This document shows positions 15,545-22,652 of a DNA stretch of 64,000 nt, in pieces. Location of the stretch: assembly GCA_964563395.1 (NCBI GenBank), contig CAZLWK010000001.1:216154-280153 (forward strand). The letters are read 5' to 3'. A program made the position numbers and the translations under genes. This stretch comes from JBEVOS01 sp964563395. GTDB taxonomy: Bacteria > Pseudomonadota > Alphaproteobacteria > Caulobacterales > Aquidulcibacteraceae. Position 1 is the stretch's first letter. The number at the start of each line of letters is the position of its first letter. The notes beneath the pieces are model-generated. The model worked only from the letters and a program-made list of their open reading frames with translations, made no database searches and was not told the DNA's origin.

Positions 15545-16908
15545 GCGGGCGAGGATTTAAGGGAGAGCGCGGCCGCGATGCGCCGGCCGAGCCATGCCAT
15601 TTTCGGCACAGCCATGGAATTGCCGATCATCTTATAACGCGGGCCATCGGCCATCGGCTTGCCGCGATAGGGCACGAGCGTAAAATCGTCGGGTGCGCCC
15701 TGCAGCCGCTCGCATTCGACCGGCATGAGTCGGCGCACCGCCCAGCTTTCGGCGGATTCATCGCCTTGCAGCGCGAACGAGCGCGACGCGCCGCCGCTCG
15801 CCGCGCGCACGCTGGCGAGGTCGGCGAGCTCAGGCGCGGCGCCGCCGTCGCGGCCGCGCAGATTGATCGCCACGGCCGGGGGAACGCCGGCGTTCGCGTG
15901 CGAGCCGGCATGGCCGCCGGCGCGCAAGGTCGGCGCGATGTCGACATTATCGCCGGAGGAATGATTCTCGGTGCTCATGAACGCGACCGGAACGAGCGGG
16001 ATTCCCTTGCCGGTGCCGTCCTCGCTGGCGTCAAAGCCTTCGCCGCGGAGCGTGTGCGCGACGAGGGTTTCGCTTTCGCTGTCGTTACGGCCCGATCCGC
16101 CCTTGGCGTTGAGCGTGAAGGACAGGGGGGGCGCGTAGAGCGAGCCGATCGCGTCACCGCGTCCAGCGCCCGCGCCAGCATGATCGGTAAATCCTTCCCG
16201 CGCTTTGCGGCGCGGCGCAGGATGCCCGCGCAGGCCGCGGCGCTCAAAAAGTACCGCGCCGGGATCGAGCGCGTCTCTAAAACCGACGACAAGGAGCACG
16301 CGGCGGCGTCGTTGGGCGAGGCCGAAATGTTGAGCGTCGAGAATCCGCCAAGCCGCCCATGCCCGCGGCCCGGAAGCCAGACCCGAATCTGGCCACCGTC
16401 CGCGTTCGAGTGGCGAATGGAGGGGAGCATCCGCGCCGACAAATCCGGCGAGGAGACATCCAAAGGCGTTGTCCTTTGTGTTGAGGCATCCGGGCACGTT
16501 CTCCCAGACGACGACGAGGCCGGGGCGGCCTTCGGCTTGGCGTTGCGCGTCGATGGCATGGGCGAGGGCGACGAAGGAAAGGGAGAGATTGCCGCGCGCG
16601 TCGGCGAGGCTTTGGCGTTTGCCGGCGACCGAGAACGCCTGGCAGGGCGTGCCGCCGACGAGAATATCGGGCATCGACACGCCGCGCCCCTTCAAATGGC
16701 GCACGCGCAAGGCGGTGAAATCGCCCCAGAGCAAGGGCGCGTCGGCGGGCTTTGCCGCCAAGCGCGCGTCGTGCGCGCCCCAGCGGTGCGCGAGCACGGC
16801 GCGGGGCGCCGGCTCGATTTCGGAGAGAAAGACGCACCGCCATCCGAGCGGGCGCCAAGCGAGCGAGGCCGCGTCATAGCCGGAACAGACAGAGCCGTAA
16901 GTGATCAC
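15541..16908 (-). CDS. DNA (cytosine-5) methyltransferase
   Basis: The 455-residue product shows the ordered motifs of C5 methyltransferases: motif I YGSVCSGYDAASLAW, motif IV GGTPCQAFSVAG with the catalytic Cys near residue 89, motif VI WENVPG, motif VIII QRRRRVLLV, and the C-terminal motifs IX-X with ECERLQGAPDDF and IGNSMAVP. The start is a GTG that overlaps the stop of the HNH gene (GTGA) and lies just before motif I; longer in-frame sequence upstream belongs to the HNH gene. No restriction enzyme is adjacent, so it is probably an orphan enzyme protecting phage DNA. Confidence 0.9.
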   Translation of the reverse strand: MITYGSVCSGYDAASLAWRPLGWRCVFLSEIEPAPRAVLAHRWGAHDARLAAKPADAPLLWGDFTALRVRHLKGRGVSMPDILVGGTPCQAFSVAGKRQSLADARGNLSLSFVALAHAIDAQRQAEGRPGLVVVWENVPGCLNTKDNAFGCLLAGFVGADAPLHSPLERGRWPDSGLASGPRAWAAWRILDAQHFGLAQRRRRVLLVVGFRDALDPGAVLFERRGLRGHPAPRRKAREGFTDHAGAGAGRGDAIGSLYAPPLSFTLNAKGGSGRNDSESETLVAHTLRGEGFDASEDGTGKGIPLVPVAFMSTENHSSGDNVDIAPTLRAGGHAGSHANAGVPPAVAINLRGRDGGAAPELADLASVRAASGGASRSFALQGDESAESWAVRRLMPVECERLQGAPDDFTLVPYRGKPMADGPRYKMIGNSMAVPKMAWLGRRIAAALSLKSSPA

Positions 16909-17231
16909 GCCGCACGTTTGCGAGGGAAGAGGATGGCGCGGCCGCGCCTTGTATTTTCGCGCGCGCTCACGCATTCGAGGTGCGAAGGCTTCACGCAGGC
17001 GCGGTTGCGGCAGAGATGGTCGAGCACCATGCCCGCCGGGATCGGCGCGCCGGCGGCGAATTCCCAGATCGCGCGGTGCGCCATGTAGGCGCGGCCGCCG
17101 AGCTTGAGCTTGCCGAAGCCGTTGGCGCTGTTCCAGCCGGTCCAGAGCCAGCACCAATGCTCATTGGGGCCGTCGCGCCTCTCAATGCGCGCGCGCCATT
17201 CCGGCGGCAGCACGGCGAAGAGCTCGTCCAT
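16905..17231 (-). CDS. HNH endonuclease
   Basis: This 108-residue protein has the pattern WCWLWTGWNSANGFGKL, HRAIWEFAAG and then MVLDHLCRNRACVKPSHLE, the HNH core of many phage free-standing nucleases. The zinc-binding Cys residues and catalytic His are present. The ATG follows the stop of the preceding gene by two bases. It is translationally coupled to the cytosine methyltransferase; a homing or anti-competitor role is possible, but a methyltransferase-nuclease pairing is also worth noting. Confidence 0.85.
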   Translation of the reverse strand: MDELFAVLPPEWRARIERRDGPNEHWCWLWTGWNSANGFGKLKLGGRAYMAHRAIWEFAAGAPIPAGMVLDHLCRNRACVKPSHLECVSARENTRRGRAILFPRKRAA

Positions 17232-17233
17232 GC

Positions 17234-17521
17234 TCACGGCGCACGCCGCGCAAAATCGTACATTGCGGCGGCGAGATCGGCATCGGAGGTGTAAAGCTCC
17301 GAGCGTAGCTCGTAGTGTTGCTGGATCGCGTCCAGCGCCGCGCGCATCAGCGCGATTTCTTGCTCGGCTGCGACGAGGGCTTGGGACAGGAGGACGACAC
17401 CCCGAGAGCGGACAATTGCCAAGCCGCCAAACGAAATGCGCTCGGTAGTGCTGCCATCGGCGCTTTTTCGCGCAAATGCGCGCGCCGCGTGCATCGCGAA
17501 ATCTAGTTCGGCGTTGCTCAT
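17234..17521 (-). CDS. Unknown phage protein (95 aa)
   Basis: The product is a mostly helical protein beginning MSNAELDFAMHAARAFARK, with a central hydrophobic strand and a longer helix LVAAEQEIALMRAALDAIQQ that could form a coiled coil. It has no recognised domain. It is joined to its neighbours by short overlaps (ATGA with the DUF5131 gene), which supports that it is a real gene in the early operon. Confidence 0.65.
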   Translation of the reverse strand: MSNAELDFAMHAARAFARKSADGSTTERISFGGLAIVRSRGVVLLSQALVAAEQEIALMRAALDAIQQHYELRSELYTSDADLAAAMYDFARRAP

Positions 17522-18408
17522 TTCCCGGCCGTCACGGGAAAGGCATTGTGTTCGCGGTCATCGAGCACGCGGCCGGCGGCTTTTTTGCCGTCCCGGCGCA
17601 TCCATTGGCCGTCAATCAACCTGGCGCCTGGCCCGAAATCGTCGTCGCTTTGGGGCGGTTCGATCGGCGCCCATTCGCCCCATTGCTTGAAGAAAAACGC
17701 CGTGCCGGTGACGGCGCAGGACTCGCGTAAATTGCGCGCCCAATCTGGATGCATGGGCCGCGCGCCGCGCCCGCTTTCACCGCCGACGATCAGCCAATCG
17801 ATGCACATCAAATCGCACATGTTCGGCTCGATCCGATCGAGCAACGGCTCGGCCGAGACGAAGCGCACCGCCGCCGGTGCGGCCAAAAGGTGCGGCACAC
17901 GCTCATCCCAGCGCGTCTGATCCTCGGCGGAAACGCCGATCCAGACATTTTCAAGCGGCCAGCAAAAAGGCTCTTCCGTGACCGGTAACCCAGCGGCGCG
18001 CATGCGGCTGGGATAGGATTCGATGTAAGCGCGCATGCGCAACGCGCGCTTCGTCAGAACCTGGAAAATGTGCTGCGGCGCAAATCGCATCACCGCGAAC
18101 ACGCGATCAATCCATTCGTCGGGCACGTCCTCGTGAAAAAGGTCGCCCATGGAATTCACGAAGATGCGGCGCGGCTTTTTCCAGCGCAGCGGGGTATCCA
18201 GCGCTTTCTCGTTCATTCGCAGCGCGCCCGTCCACACCGGCCCGGCCTTGCTCGCTTGCGTCAGCCCGTCATAGAGCGGCAGATGCGCAAGCCGCGCGCC
18301 GGCGAAGCGCATCGCATAGCAATGGGCGCAGCCGGGCGAGACGACGCTGCAGCCCACGATCGGATTCCAGGTCGCGTCGGTCCATTCGATCGCGCTCTTA
18401 TCGGCCAT
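17518..18408 (-). CDS. DUF5131 (Gp37/Gp68) family phage protein
   Basis: The 296-residue product starts MADKSAIEWTDATWNPIVGC and has the cysteine cluster SPGCAHCYAMR, followed by PRRIFVNSMGDLFHEDVPDE, HIFQVLTKRALRM and WIGVSAEDQ, all signature segments of DUF5131. The Cys arrangement resembles that of radical SAM-type proteins and the fold is thought to be TIM-barrel-like; the biochemical function is not established. It is common in phages and plasmids. The C-terminus (FFFKQWGEW) is also typical. Confidence 0.92.
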   Translation of the reverse strand: MADKSAIEWTDATWNPIVGCSVVSPGCAHCYAMRFAGARLAHLPLYDGLTQASKAGPVWTGALRMNEKALDTPLRWKKPRRIFVNSMGDLFHEDVPDEWIDRVFAVMRFAPQHIFQVLTKRALRMRAYIESYPSRMRAAGLPVTEEPFCWPLENVWIGVSAEDQTRWDERVPHLLAAPAAVRFVSAEPLLDRIEPNMCDLMCIDWLIVGGESGRGARPMHPDWARNLRESCAVTGTAFFFKQWGEWAPIEPPQSDDDFGPGARLIDGQWMRRDGKKAAGRVLDDREHNAFPVTAGK

Positions 18409-19606
18409 TGTCTTTCACCATGTCATTGAGGTCGCAGCCCGCGCGCGCGGGCAGGAGCGCGGCGACGCTTGAAGCGCCGGCCGCGCGCCAATGCTGGATC
18501 GCGAGGTCCGCGCATAATTGCGCGCGCGCCTCGGCGTCGAGCAGCATGAGGCGCACCGTGCCCATTTCGTCGCGCCGCTTCAAACGGATCGGCGCCATGT
18601 CGCGGTCGACGATCACGATCACGGCGCCGGCGTTCGGATGAGTCCAGGGCGGGGCGGCGCGGTCGGCCTTCGGCGGCCAATGCGTCGCCGCGCCGTCCTC
18701 GTCCTTGCGATAGCCGCCTTGGAGATTGGTTAAGGACAGCACGGCCGCCGCGCGCGCGGGCGACGGGTGCGCCATGTGCAGCGCGGTGAGCGTGGTCTCA
18801 ACGCCCTCGCCGACATAGAGCGGCGCGCCTTCAAGGCCGGGCGCGGCCGGATCGAGCGGCGTCAGCGGGCACGCCCCGCCTTGCGCCTTGCCCCACATTT
18901 TGCGCGCGGGGATCGGCGCGCCGTCCGGCGCGATCATCAGCGCCTTGTCGGTTCCATCGCGCGTCAGATAGGTCGCATGAACGCCGATCAGGCGCCCCTT
19001 GCCGGCGCGCGCCTTGTCGGTCGAGGCCGTGTCGACGATCGGCGCGAGCATCGCCGGCGCGCGCCGTTCCCAGATCAGCCGCCCGCCCTGGCGTTCGCCG
19101 GCGGCGAAGGCGTCGGGATGAAAGCGCAGCCGGTCGAGCGCGCGCCCAAGGCGCGCCGGGTCGAGGCCGCGGCGCCGCAGCCAGGCCTCGACGATCGTGC
19201 CGCGCGCGGGGCGCGCCGCGCGCCAAAAGCTGATCGCCATCGACGCGGTGGAGCGCGGCGGCGGCGATGGTGCGGCGGCCGTGCGCGACGTGTGAGGCAA
19301 GGGCGTGAAACCGCCGCCGGCGAGGCGGCGCGCGGCCGCGAGCGCGGGCGAGACATCGCCCTCGCCGGGCCCGCCCAAGGCGATTTCAAGATCGATCGCC
19401 GAGCCGCCCTCGCCGCAGGCGAAGCAATGCCAGAGATTGCTTTTGAGCGTGACCGAAAAGCGCCCGCTCTTGGCGTCGCCGCCGCAGAGCGGGCACGGCC
19501 CCACGAGCCGGCCGCCGACGCGGCGCAGGGCGACGCCCGCCGCCGCGGCGAGGTCGGCGCATGCCACGCGCTTGGCCGCGTCGAAGAGGTCGCGATGATC
19601 CGTCAC
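18398..19606 (-). CDS. DNA primase with CHC2 zinc finger and Toprim-type domain
   Basis: The 402-residue product has an N-terminal zinc-binding domain (CPLC at residues 38-41 and CFAC at 61-64) of the CHC2 kind, which in primases recognises the template. The C-terminal half has YVGEGVETTLTALHMA and VIVIVDRDMAP, matching the catalytic acidic motifs of Toprim folds. It would make primers for phage replication, with the separate P4-type helicase downstream supplying unwinding. Length is short compared with host DnaG, as usual in phages. It overlaps the DUF5131 start by 11 bases. Confidence 0.9.
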   Translation of the reverse strand: MTDHRDLFDAAKRVACADLAAAAGVALRRVGGRLVGPCPLCGGDAKSGRFSVTLKSNLWHCFACGEGGSAIDLEIALGGPGEGDVSPALAAARRLAGGGFTPLPHTSRTAAAPSPPPRSTASMAISFWRAARPARGTIVEAWLRRRGLDPARLGRALDRLRFHPDAFAAGERQGGRLIWERRAPAMLAPIVDTASTDKARAGKGRLIGVHATYLTRDGTDKALMIAPDGAPIPARKMWGKAQGGACPLTPLDPAAPGLEGAPLYVGEGVETTLTALHMAHPSPARAAAVLSLTNLQGGYRKDEDGAATHWPPKADRAAPPWTHPNAGAVIVIVDRDMAPIRLKRRDEMGTVRLMLLDAEARAQLCADLAIQHWRAAGASSVAALLPARAGCDLNDMVKDNGR

Positions 19607-19615
19607 GCGATCCGC

Positions 19616-19840
19616 TCAGCGGAAAAAGGAATGCGCGCAGACGCCATGCGCGTCGCGCAGGCATTTGCGGTGTGTCGGCAGGCTTGACGCGGCGTGCGCG
19701 CGCGGACAGCGCACGCCGCATGCGGCGTGGTCTTGCGCTGCCGGTTTTTCGGTGTAACGCCCGGCCGGACGACCGGGGCGCGCGCTGAATTCGCGTGGAT
19801 CGCGCGCGGCGCGATAGAGCTTGGTCGGATCGGCGCTCAT
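19616..19840 (-). CDS. Small Cys/His-containing phage protein, unknown (74 aa)
   Basis: The product starts MSADPTKLYRAARDPREFSA. Its C-terminal half has Cys/His residues in HAACGVRCPRAHA and HRKCLRDAHGVCAHSF, spaced like a small zinc-binding module. The ATG overlaps the upstream gene stop (ATGA), so it is likely translated. No family is recognised. A metal-binding or nucleic-acid-binding role is an inference from the Cys/His content. Confidence 0.55.
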   Translation of the reverse strand: MSADPTKLYRAARDPREFSARPGRPAGRYTEKPAAQDHAACGVRCPRAHAASSLPTHRKCLRDAHGVCAHSFFR

Positions 19841-20169
19841 GGCTTGTCCTGTTTTTCGGGGAGATCGGGGCGCGCGGCGCCCAAGGCCTTGGCGGCCGCG
19901 CGCACAGCGTCGGGCGCCACGGCGCACAGATAGAGGTCGATGATTTCGAACCGCTCGTCCCGCGATTCATGGAGCTCGCCGATCGCGAACACCAATTCGC
20001 TCAAAGCGGCTGCGTTTTCGGTGATCGCCTCGCGGCGCACGCCCTCCGGCGCCTCCGATTGCCGGGCGACCGCGTGAGGGACAAGATGGCGCGCGCGGGC
20101 GGTCTTGATCGCGCCGAGAAGGTTCGCCAGCGCACGGCGCAGCCGCGCGGCCTCCAATTCGGCGCTCAT
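19837..20169 (-). CDS. Unknown phage protein (110 aa)
   Basis: This is a helical, charged protein beginning MSAELEAARLRRALANLLGA, probably cytoplasmic. No known motif was found. ATGA-type overlaps on both sides tie it into the early operon and support the start. Its composition suggests a small soluble accessory protein. Confidence 0.6.
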   Translation of the reverse strand: MSAELEAARLRRALANLLGAIKTARARHLVPHAVARQSEAPEGVRREAITENAAALSELVFAIGELHESRDERFEIIDLYLCAVAPDAVRAAAKALGAARPDLPEKQDKP

Positions 20170-20423
20170 GGCGCGCGCCCCGTCAGCCTGTTCAATTCAT
20201 CCTTCCACCGCGCGAGCGCCATTTCGTCGGCGAGGCGTTGCGCGGCGGGATAGGCGTCCGGCGTGAGCTTGGGATCGATCCGCGCGGCCATATCCAGGAA
20301 GGCCTGCATGCCCGCGATCAGCATGGAGAGGCCGCGCGCCACGCTCATGCGATCGCCGGGATCGAGATGGTCGCGCGCGGCCGCGAGCACGCGCTCCCAG
20401 GTGTCGTCATAAGCGGCGCTCAT
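20166..20423 (-). CDS. Unknown phage protein (85 aa)
   Basis: The product begins MSAAYDDTWERVLAAARDHL and is entirely helical in character. It ends with a charged helix that includes LARWKDELNRLTGRAP. It is coupled to both neighbours by four-base overlaps. No family was recognised. Confidence 0.6.
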   Translation of the reverse strand: MSAAYDDTWERVLAAARDHLDPGDRMSVARGLSMLIAGMQAFLDMAARIDPKLTPDAYPAAQRLADEMALARWKDELNRLTGRAP

Positions 20424-20728
20424 TGCGCGGCCTCGTCTGTCTCGGCCGGCGCGCTTTCGCGCGTCACGTGATCGGGAAAGAGGCCGGCGAGGATCGTCGA
20501 CAAATCGCCGGCCATCGACAGCGCGGCGGGCGCGGCGATCGTCAGCGTGTAGCGGCCGCTTTCGGCCCAGATCGTGATCTCCACGCTCTGCGCTTTCTGG
20601 CTGCGTTGGCCGCGCGCGGGCGCGGTGACGAGCGCGGTCTCGATGCGGGCGGCCTCCGGCGTGTAAACGACCTTGCCGTCATCGGCATGGGCGGGCACGA
20701 CGAAATTGGCCGGCGTCGCGGTGATCAT
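20420..20728 (-). CDS. Unknown phage protein (102 aa)
   Basis: The product begins MITATPANFVVPAHADDGKV and appears strand-rich in its first two thirds (VEITIWAESGRYTLTI), then has an acidic tail ending TDEAAQ. It starts a sub-block of four overlapping small genes after a 72-base gap that includes an inverted repeat (GGCCGCG ... CGCGGCC around 20754-20791). No family was recognised. Confidence 0.6.
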   Translation of the reverse strand: MITATPANFVVPAHADDGKVVYTPEAARIETALVTAPARGQRSQKAQSVEITIWAESGRYTLTIAAPAALSMAGDLSTILAGLFPDHVTRESAPAETDEAAQ

Positions 20729-20800
20729 GGTTTGCGTTCCAGGGAAGAAGCGGGCCGCGCCAGGCGGGGCGCCAGACGCGGCCGGGTTTTCGAGAGCGGC

Positions 20801-21316
20801 CTAATCGCAGCCGCGTCCGGCGCGGCCGCGATCGGCCGGGTCGGTGAAGGCGCGCCAATCGATCCAGCCTTGCGGGCAATAAAAGCCCCAGGAGCGAAAG
20901 CGCGGCCCGGTGATGAAGAGCGTCCAGGCCGGGCGATGCACGATCAGGCGATGCGCCGCCTTGGCCTTGCGGAACACGAGCGCGCCGGGCCCGCGATGGC
21001 GCGCGGTCTGGCGCGCGGCCTCGCGGCGCAGCGTCGGGCCCCCGCCCGCCTTGAACCAATAATCGAGGCTGCCCCGGCGCAACGGCTTGACGACCGGCAA
21101 CACTTCGAAATAGCCGCCGGCGAGAACGATCGACGCATTCCACCAGGGATGATCGTGCAGGGCGCGATCGTCGTCGGAGCGCTCGATGCGGTGCAGATAG
21201 ATATTGAGGATCGGATTGCGCGGCAGGATGTGCCAGCGCTTCATGTAGGGCCGTTCCGGCCCGCCGATCAGCACGTCCGGCGCGCGCGCGAAGAGGCGTT
21301 GAATGGCGCGCATCAT
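20801..21316 (-). CDS. Cupin-like phage protein
   Basis: The 171-residue product contains MKRWHILPRNPILNIYLHRI followed by RALHDHPWWNASIVLAGGYF. This is the H-x-H-type metal-binding strand pair and turn of a cupin barrel, with a second half including RPAWTLFITGPRFRSWGFYC. Proteins of this kind are frequent in phage genomes, but their substrate is unknown. The ATG at 21316 overlaps the upstream stop (ATGA), so an in-frame extension upstream is rejected. It is the last gene of the nucleotide-metabolism block. Confidence 0.7.
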   Translation of the reverse strand: MMRAIQRLFARAPDVLIGGPERPYMKRWHILPRNPILNIYLHRIERSDDDRALHDHPWWNASIVLAGGYFEVLPVVKPLRRGSLDYWFKAGGGPTLRREAARQTARHRGPGALVFRKAKAAHRLIVHRPAWTLFITGPRFRSWGFYCPQGWIDWRAFTDPADRGRAGRGCD

Positions 21317-21687
21317 GGCCGCGCCTCGCCATCGCGCGATCGGTCGTGCTCGATCGCCTTGTCGGGATCGGCGGTGCGCCAATCGGGCCATACGCGCTGC
21401 TCGTTCTTGATCTGCTTTTCAAGGATCGCGTCGGCGATGTCGAAAGGCTCCCAGCCGGCGCGCCAAGCGCCGTCAAAGGCGAGGATGATCACATCGACCC
21501 ATTCCATGATGTCGGTCGGATCGGCCTCGATCTCGGCGAGCTCCTTGCGGATGTGATCGATCACGCCCTTGGTGCGCGCGCCGGGGCCGAAGGTGCGTTC
21601 GCTGAATGCGCGTTGGCGCTCAAGATGGGCGATCAGATCGAAGCGCACGGACGGCGAAATGCCGTTGAATGTGGAAGAGAGAGTCAC
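21313..21687 (-). CDS. dATP/dGTP diphosphohydrolase-type (DUF550/MazG-like) protein
   Basis: The 124-residue product has a helical MazG-like core: FDLIAHLERQRAFSERTFGP, then KELAEIEADPTDIMEWVDVI, which supplies the E-x-x-E and E-x-x-D metal ligands, and a last helix DIADAILEKQIKNEQRVWPD. This agrees with the DUF550 (dATP/dGTP diphosphohydrolase) family, all-alpha nucleotide pyrophosphohydrolases. It overlaps by ATGA with the gene for the other half-type domain, suggesting both act together on deoxynucleotides. The family match is made by eye. Confidence 0.75.
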   Translation of the reverse strand: MTLSSTFNGISPSVRFDLIAHLERQRAFSERTFGPGARTKGVIDHIRKELAEIEADPTDIMEWVDVIILAFDGAWRAGWEPFDIADAILEKQIKNEQRVWPDWRTADPDKAIEHDRSRDGEARP

Positions 21688-22408
21688 GGCCGCGCCTCCC
21701 CATCACCAACAAGCATCGTCGGAGACGTTTTCGCGCGCGGCAGATCGTGGTCGCCGATGCCGCGCACATCGTAGGACATGAGCGCCAGCACGTTCCACGC
21801 CGCATGCGCGAGGTGGTGGCATCCGGTCTCTTGATCGAAGCGTTCGCCGCGCAGGAAGGCGAGGAGGTGGCGCATCGCGCAGCCGATCATTTTCGACCAG
21901 GCCATGCCCTTCTCCCAATTGCGCGCGGCATATTTCTCCGCGCCCTTGGTGAGCACCTGGCCCAGCGCCTCGATCCATTCCGGCGGAATGAGATCGAGCC
22001 GCACCTTGCCGGAATCGTGGCGAAGGCCGCCCAAGGATGCGCCAGCGGGCGCGACGGCGGCCGGCGCGAGGGCGACGCCGACGAGATGCGCGACGTTCGT
22101 CTTAGGCGCATCGCTGCGCGCCGGCGCGCCGGCCGCATCCTTGCCGGGGCGCTGATGATAGCCGGACACGAGCGCGGCGGCGATGCGCCCCAGATGCGTG
22201 GCCTCCACGCGCACCGTCAACGCCGAAAGCTGCGGCTCGGTCACAAGGCCGGCGCGTTTCAGCGGGCCGATTTTCTCATAATCGGAAAGAGCGCCGGGCG
22301 CGTCCGGCGNNNNNNNNNNGTCGCGATGCGCACGAGCGCGCCAAGCGCGTCGTGCGGGATCGTCGCGAACGCCTCATAGCCGCGCAAGCCGTCATACGAA
22401 TCAGCCAT
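21684..22408 (-). CDS. dATP/dGTP diphosphohydrolase N-type (DUF5664) protein, interrupted by an assembly gap
   Basis: The clear part contains RHDSGKVRLDLIPPEWIEAL, KGAEKYAARNWEKGM and CAMRHLLAFLRGERFDQETG, with HHLAHAAWNVLALM after it, matching DUF5664/dATP-dGTP diphosphohydrolase N-type domains. A GTG at 22244 could start it, but in-frame sequence back to the gap (DYEKIGPLKRAGLV) and a good ATG at 22408 on the other side (MADSYDGLRGYEAFATIPHD) suggest one gene crossing the ten-N gap. With exactly ten Ns the frames disagree, so the gap length is probably wrong. Confidence 0.7.
22310..22319. other. Assembly gap (10 N)
   Basis: Ten consecutive N bases; the true length is unknown. It interrupts the 5' part of the DUF5664-type gene. 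Confidence 0.98.
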
Positions 22409-22652
22409 CGGCGAGCGCCAGAACGAGGAGGAAATAGAGCGCGGTCGCGATGAAATAGACGAGCGCCGCGGCGGTGACGGCGAGGCCCGCGAGCGCGCCG
22501 AGCGCGACGATGACCGGCGCCAGAAGAAGCGCGCTCGCGAGGATCGCCAGCGCGGCGAGCGCGCCGCGGATCGGGCGGTCGCCGCGCACGCTCTGCGCAA
22601 GCGCGGCGATGTCCGCCATATTGCGGGCCTTGAGTTTGATACGTGGGGTCAT
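22401..22652 (-). CDS. Small membrane protein, unknown (83 aa)
   Basis: The product has a basic N-terminal tail (MTPRIKLKARNMADIAALAQ) and two closely spaced transmembrane segments covering about residues 30-80, with a short loop between. Start overlaps the methyltransferase stop (ATGA) and its end overlaps the next gene by eight bases. Small two-helix membrane proteins in early phage operons can be superinfection-exclusion or host-takeover factors, but nothing in the sequence specifies a role. Confidence 0.65.
   Translation of the reverse strand: MTPRIKLKARNMADIAALAQSVRGDRPIRGALAALAILASALLLAPVIVALGALAGLAVTAAALVYFIATALYFLLVLALADG

Noticed and set aside
15541..17157. A longer start for the cytosine methyltransferase
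   Set aside because: The extra N-terminal sequence lies fully inside the HNH gene in another frame, and the GTG overlapping the HNH stop is just ahead of motif I.
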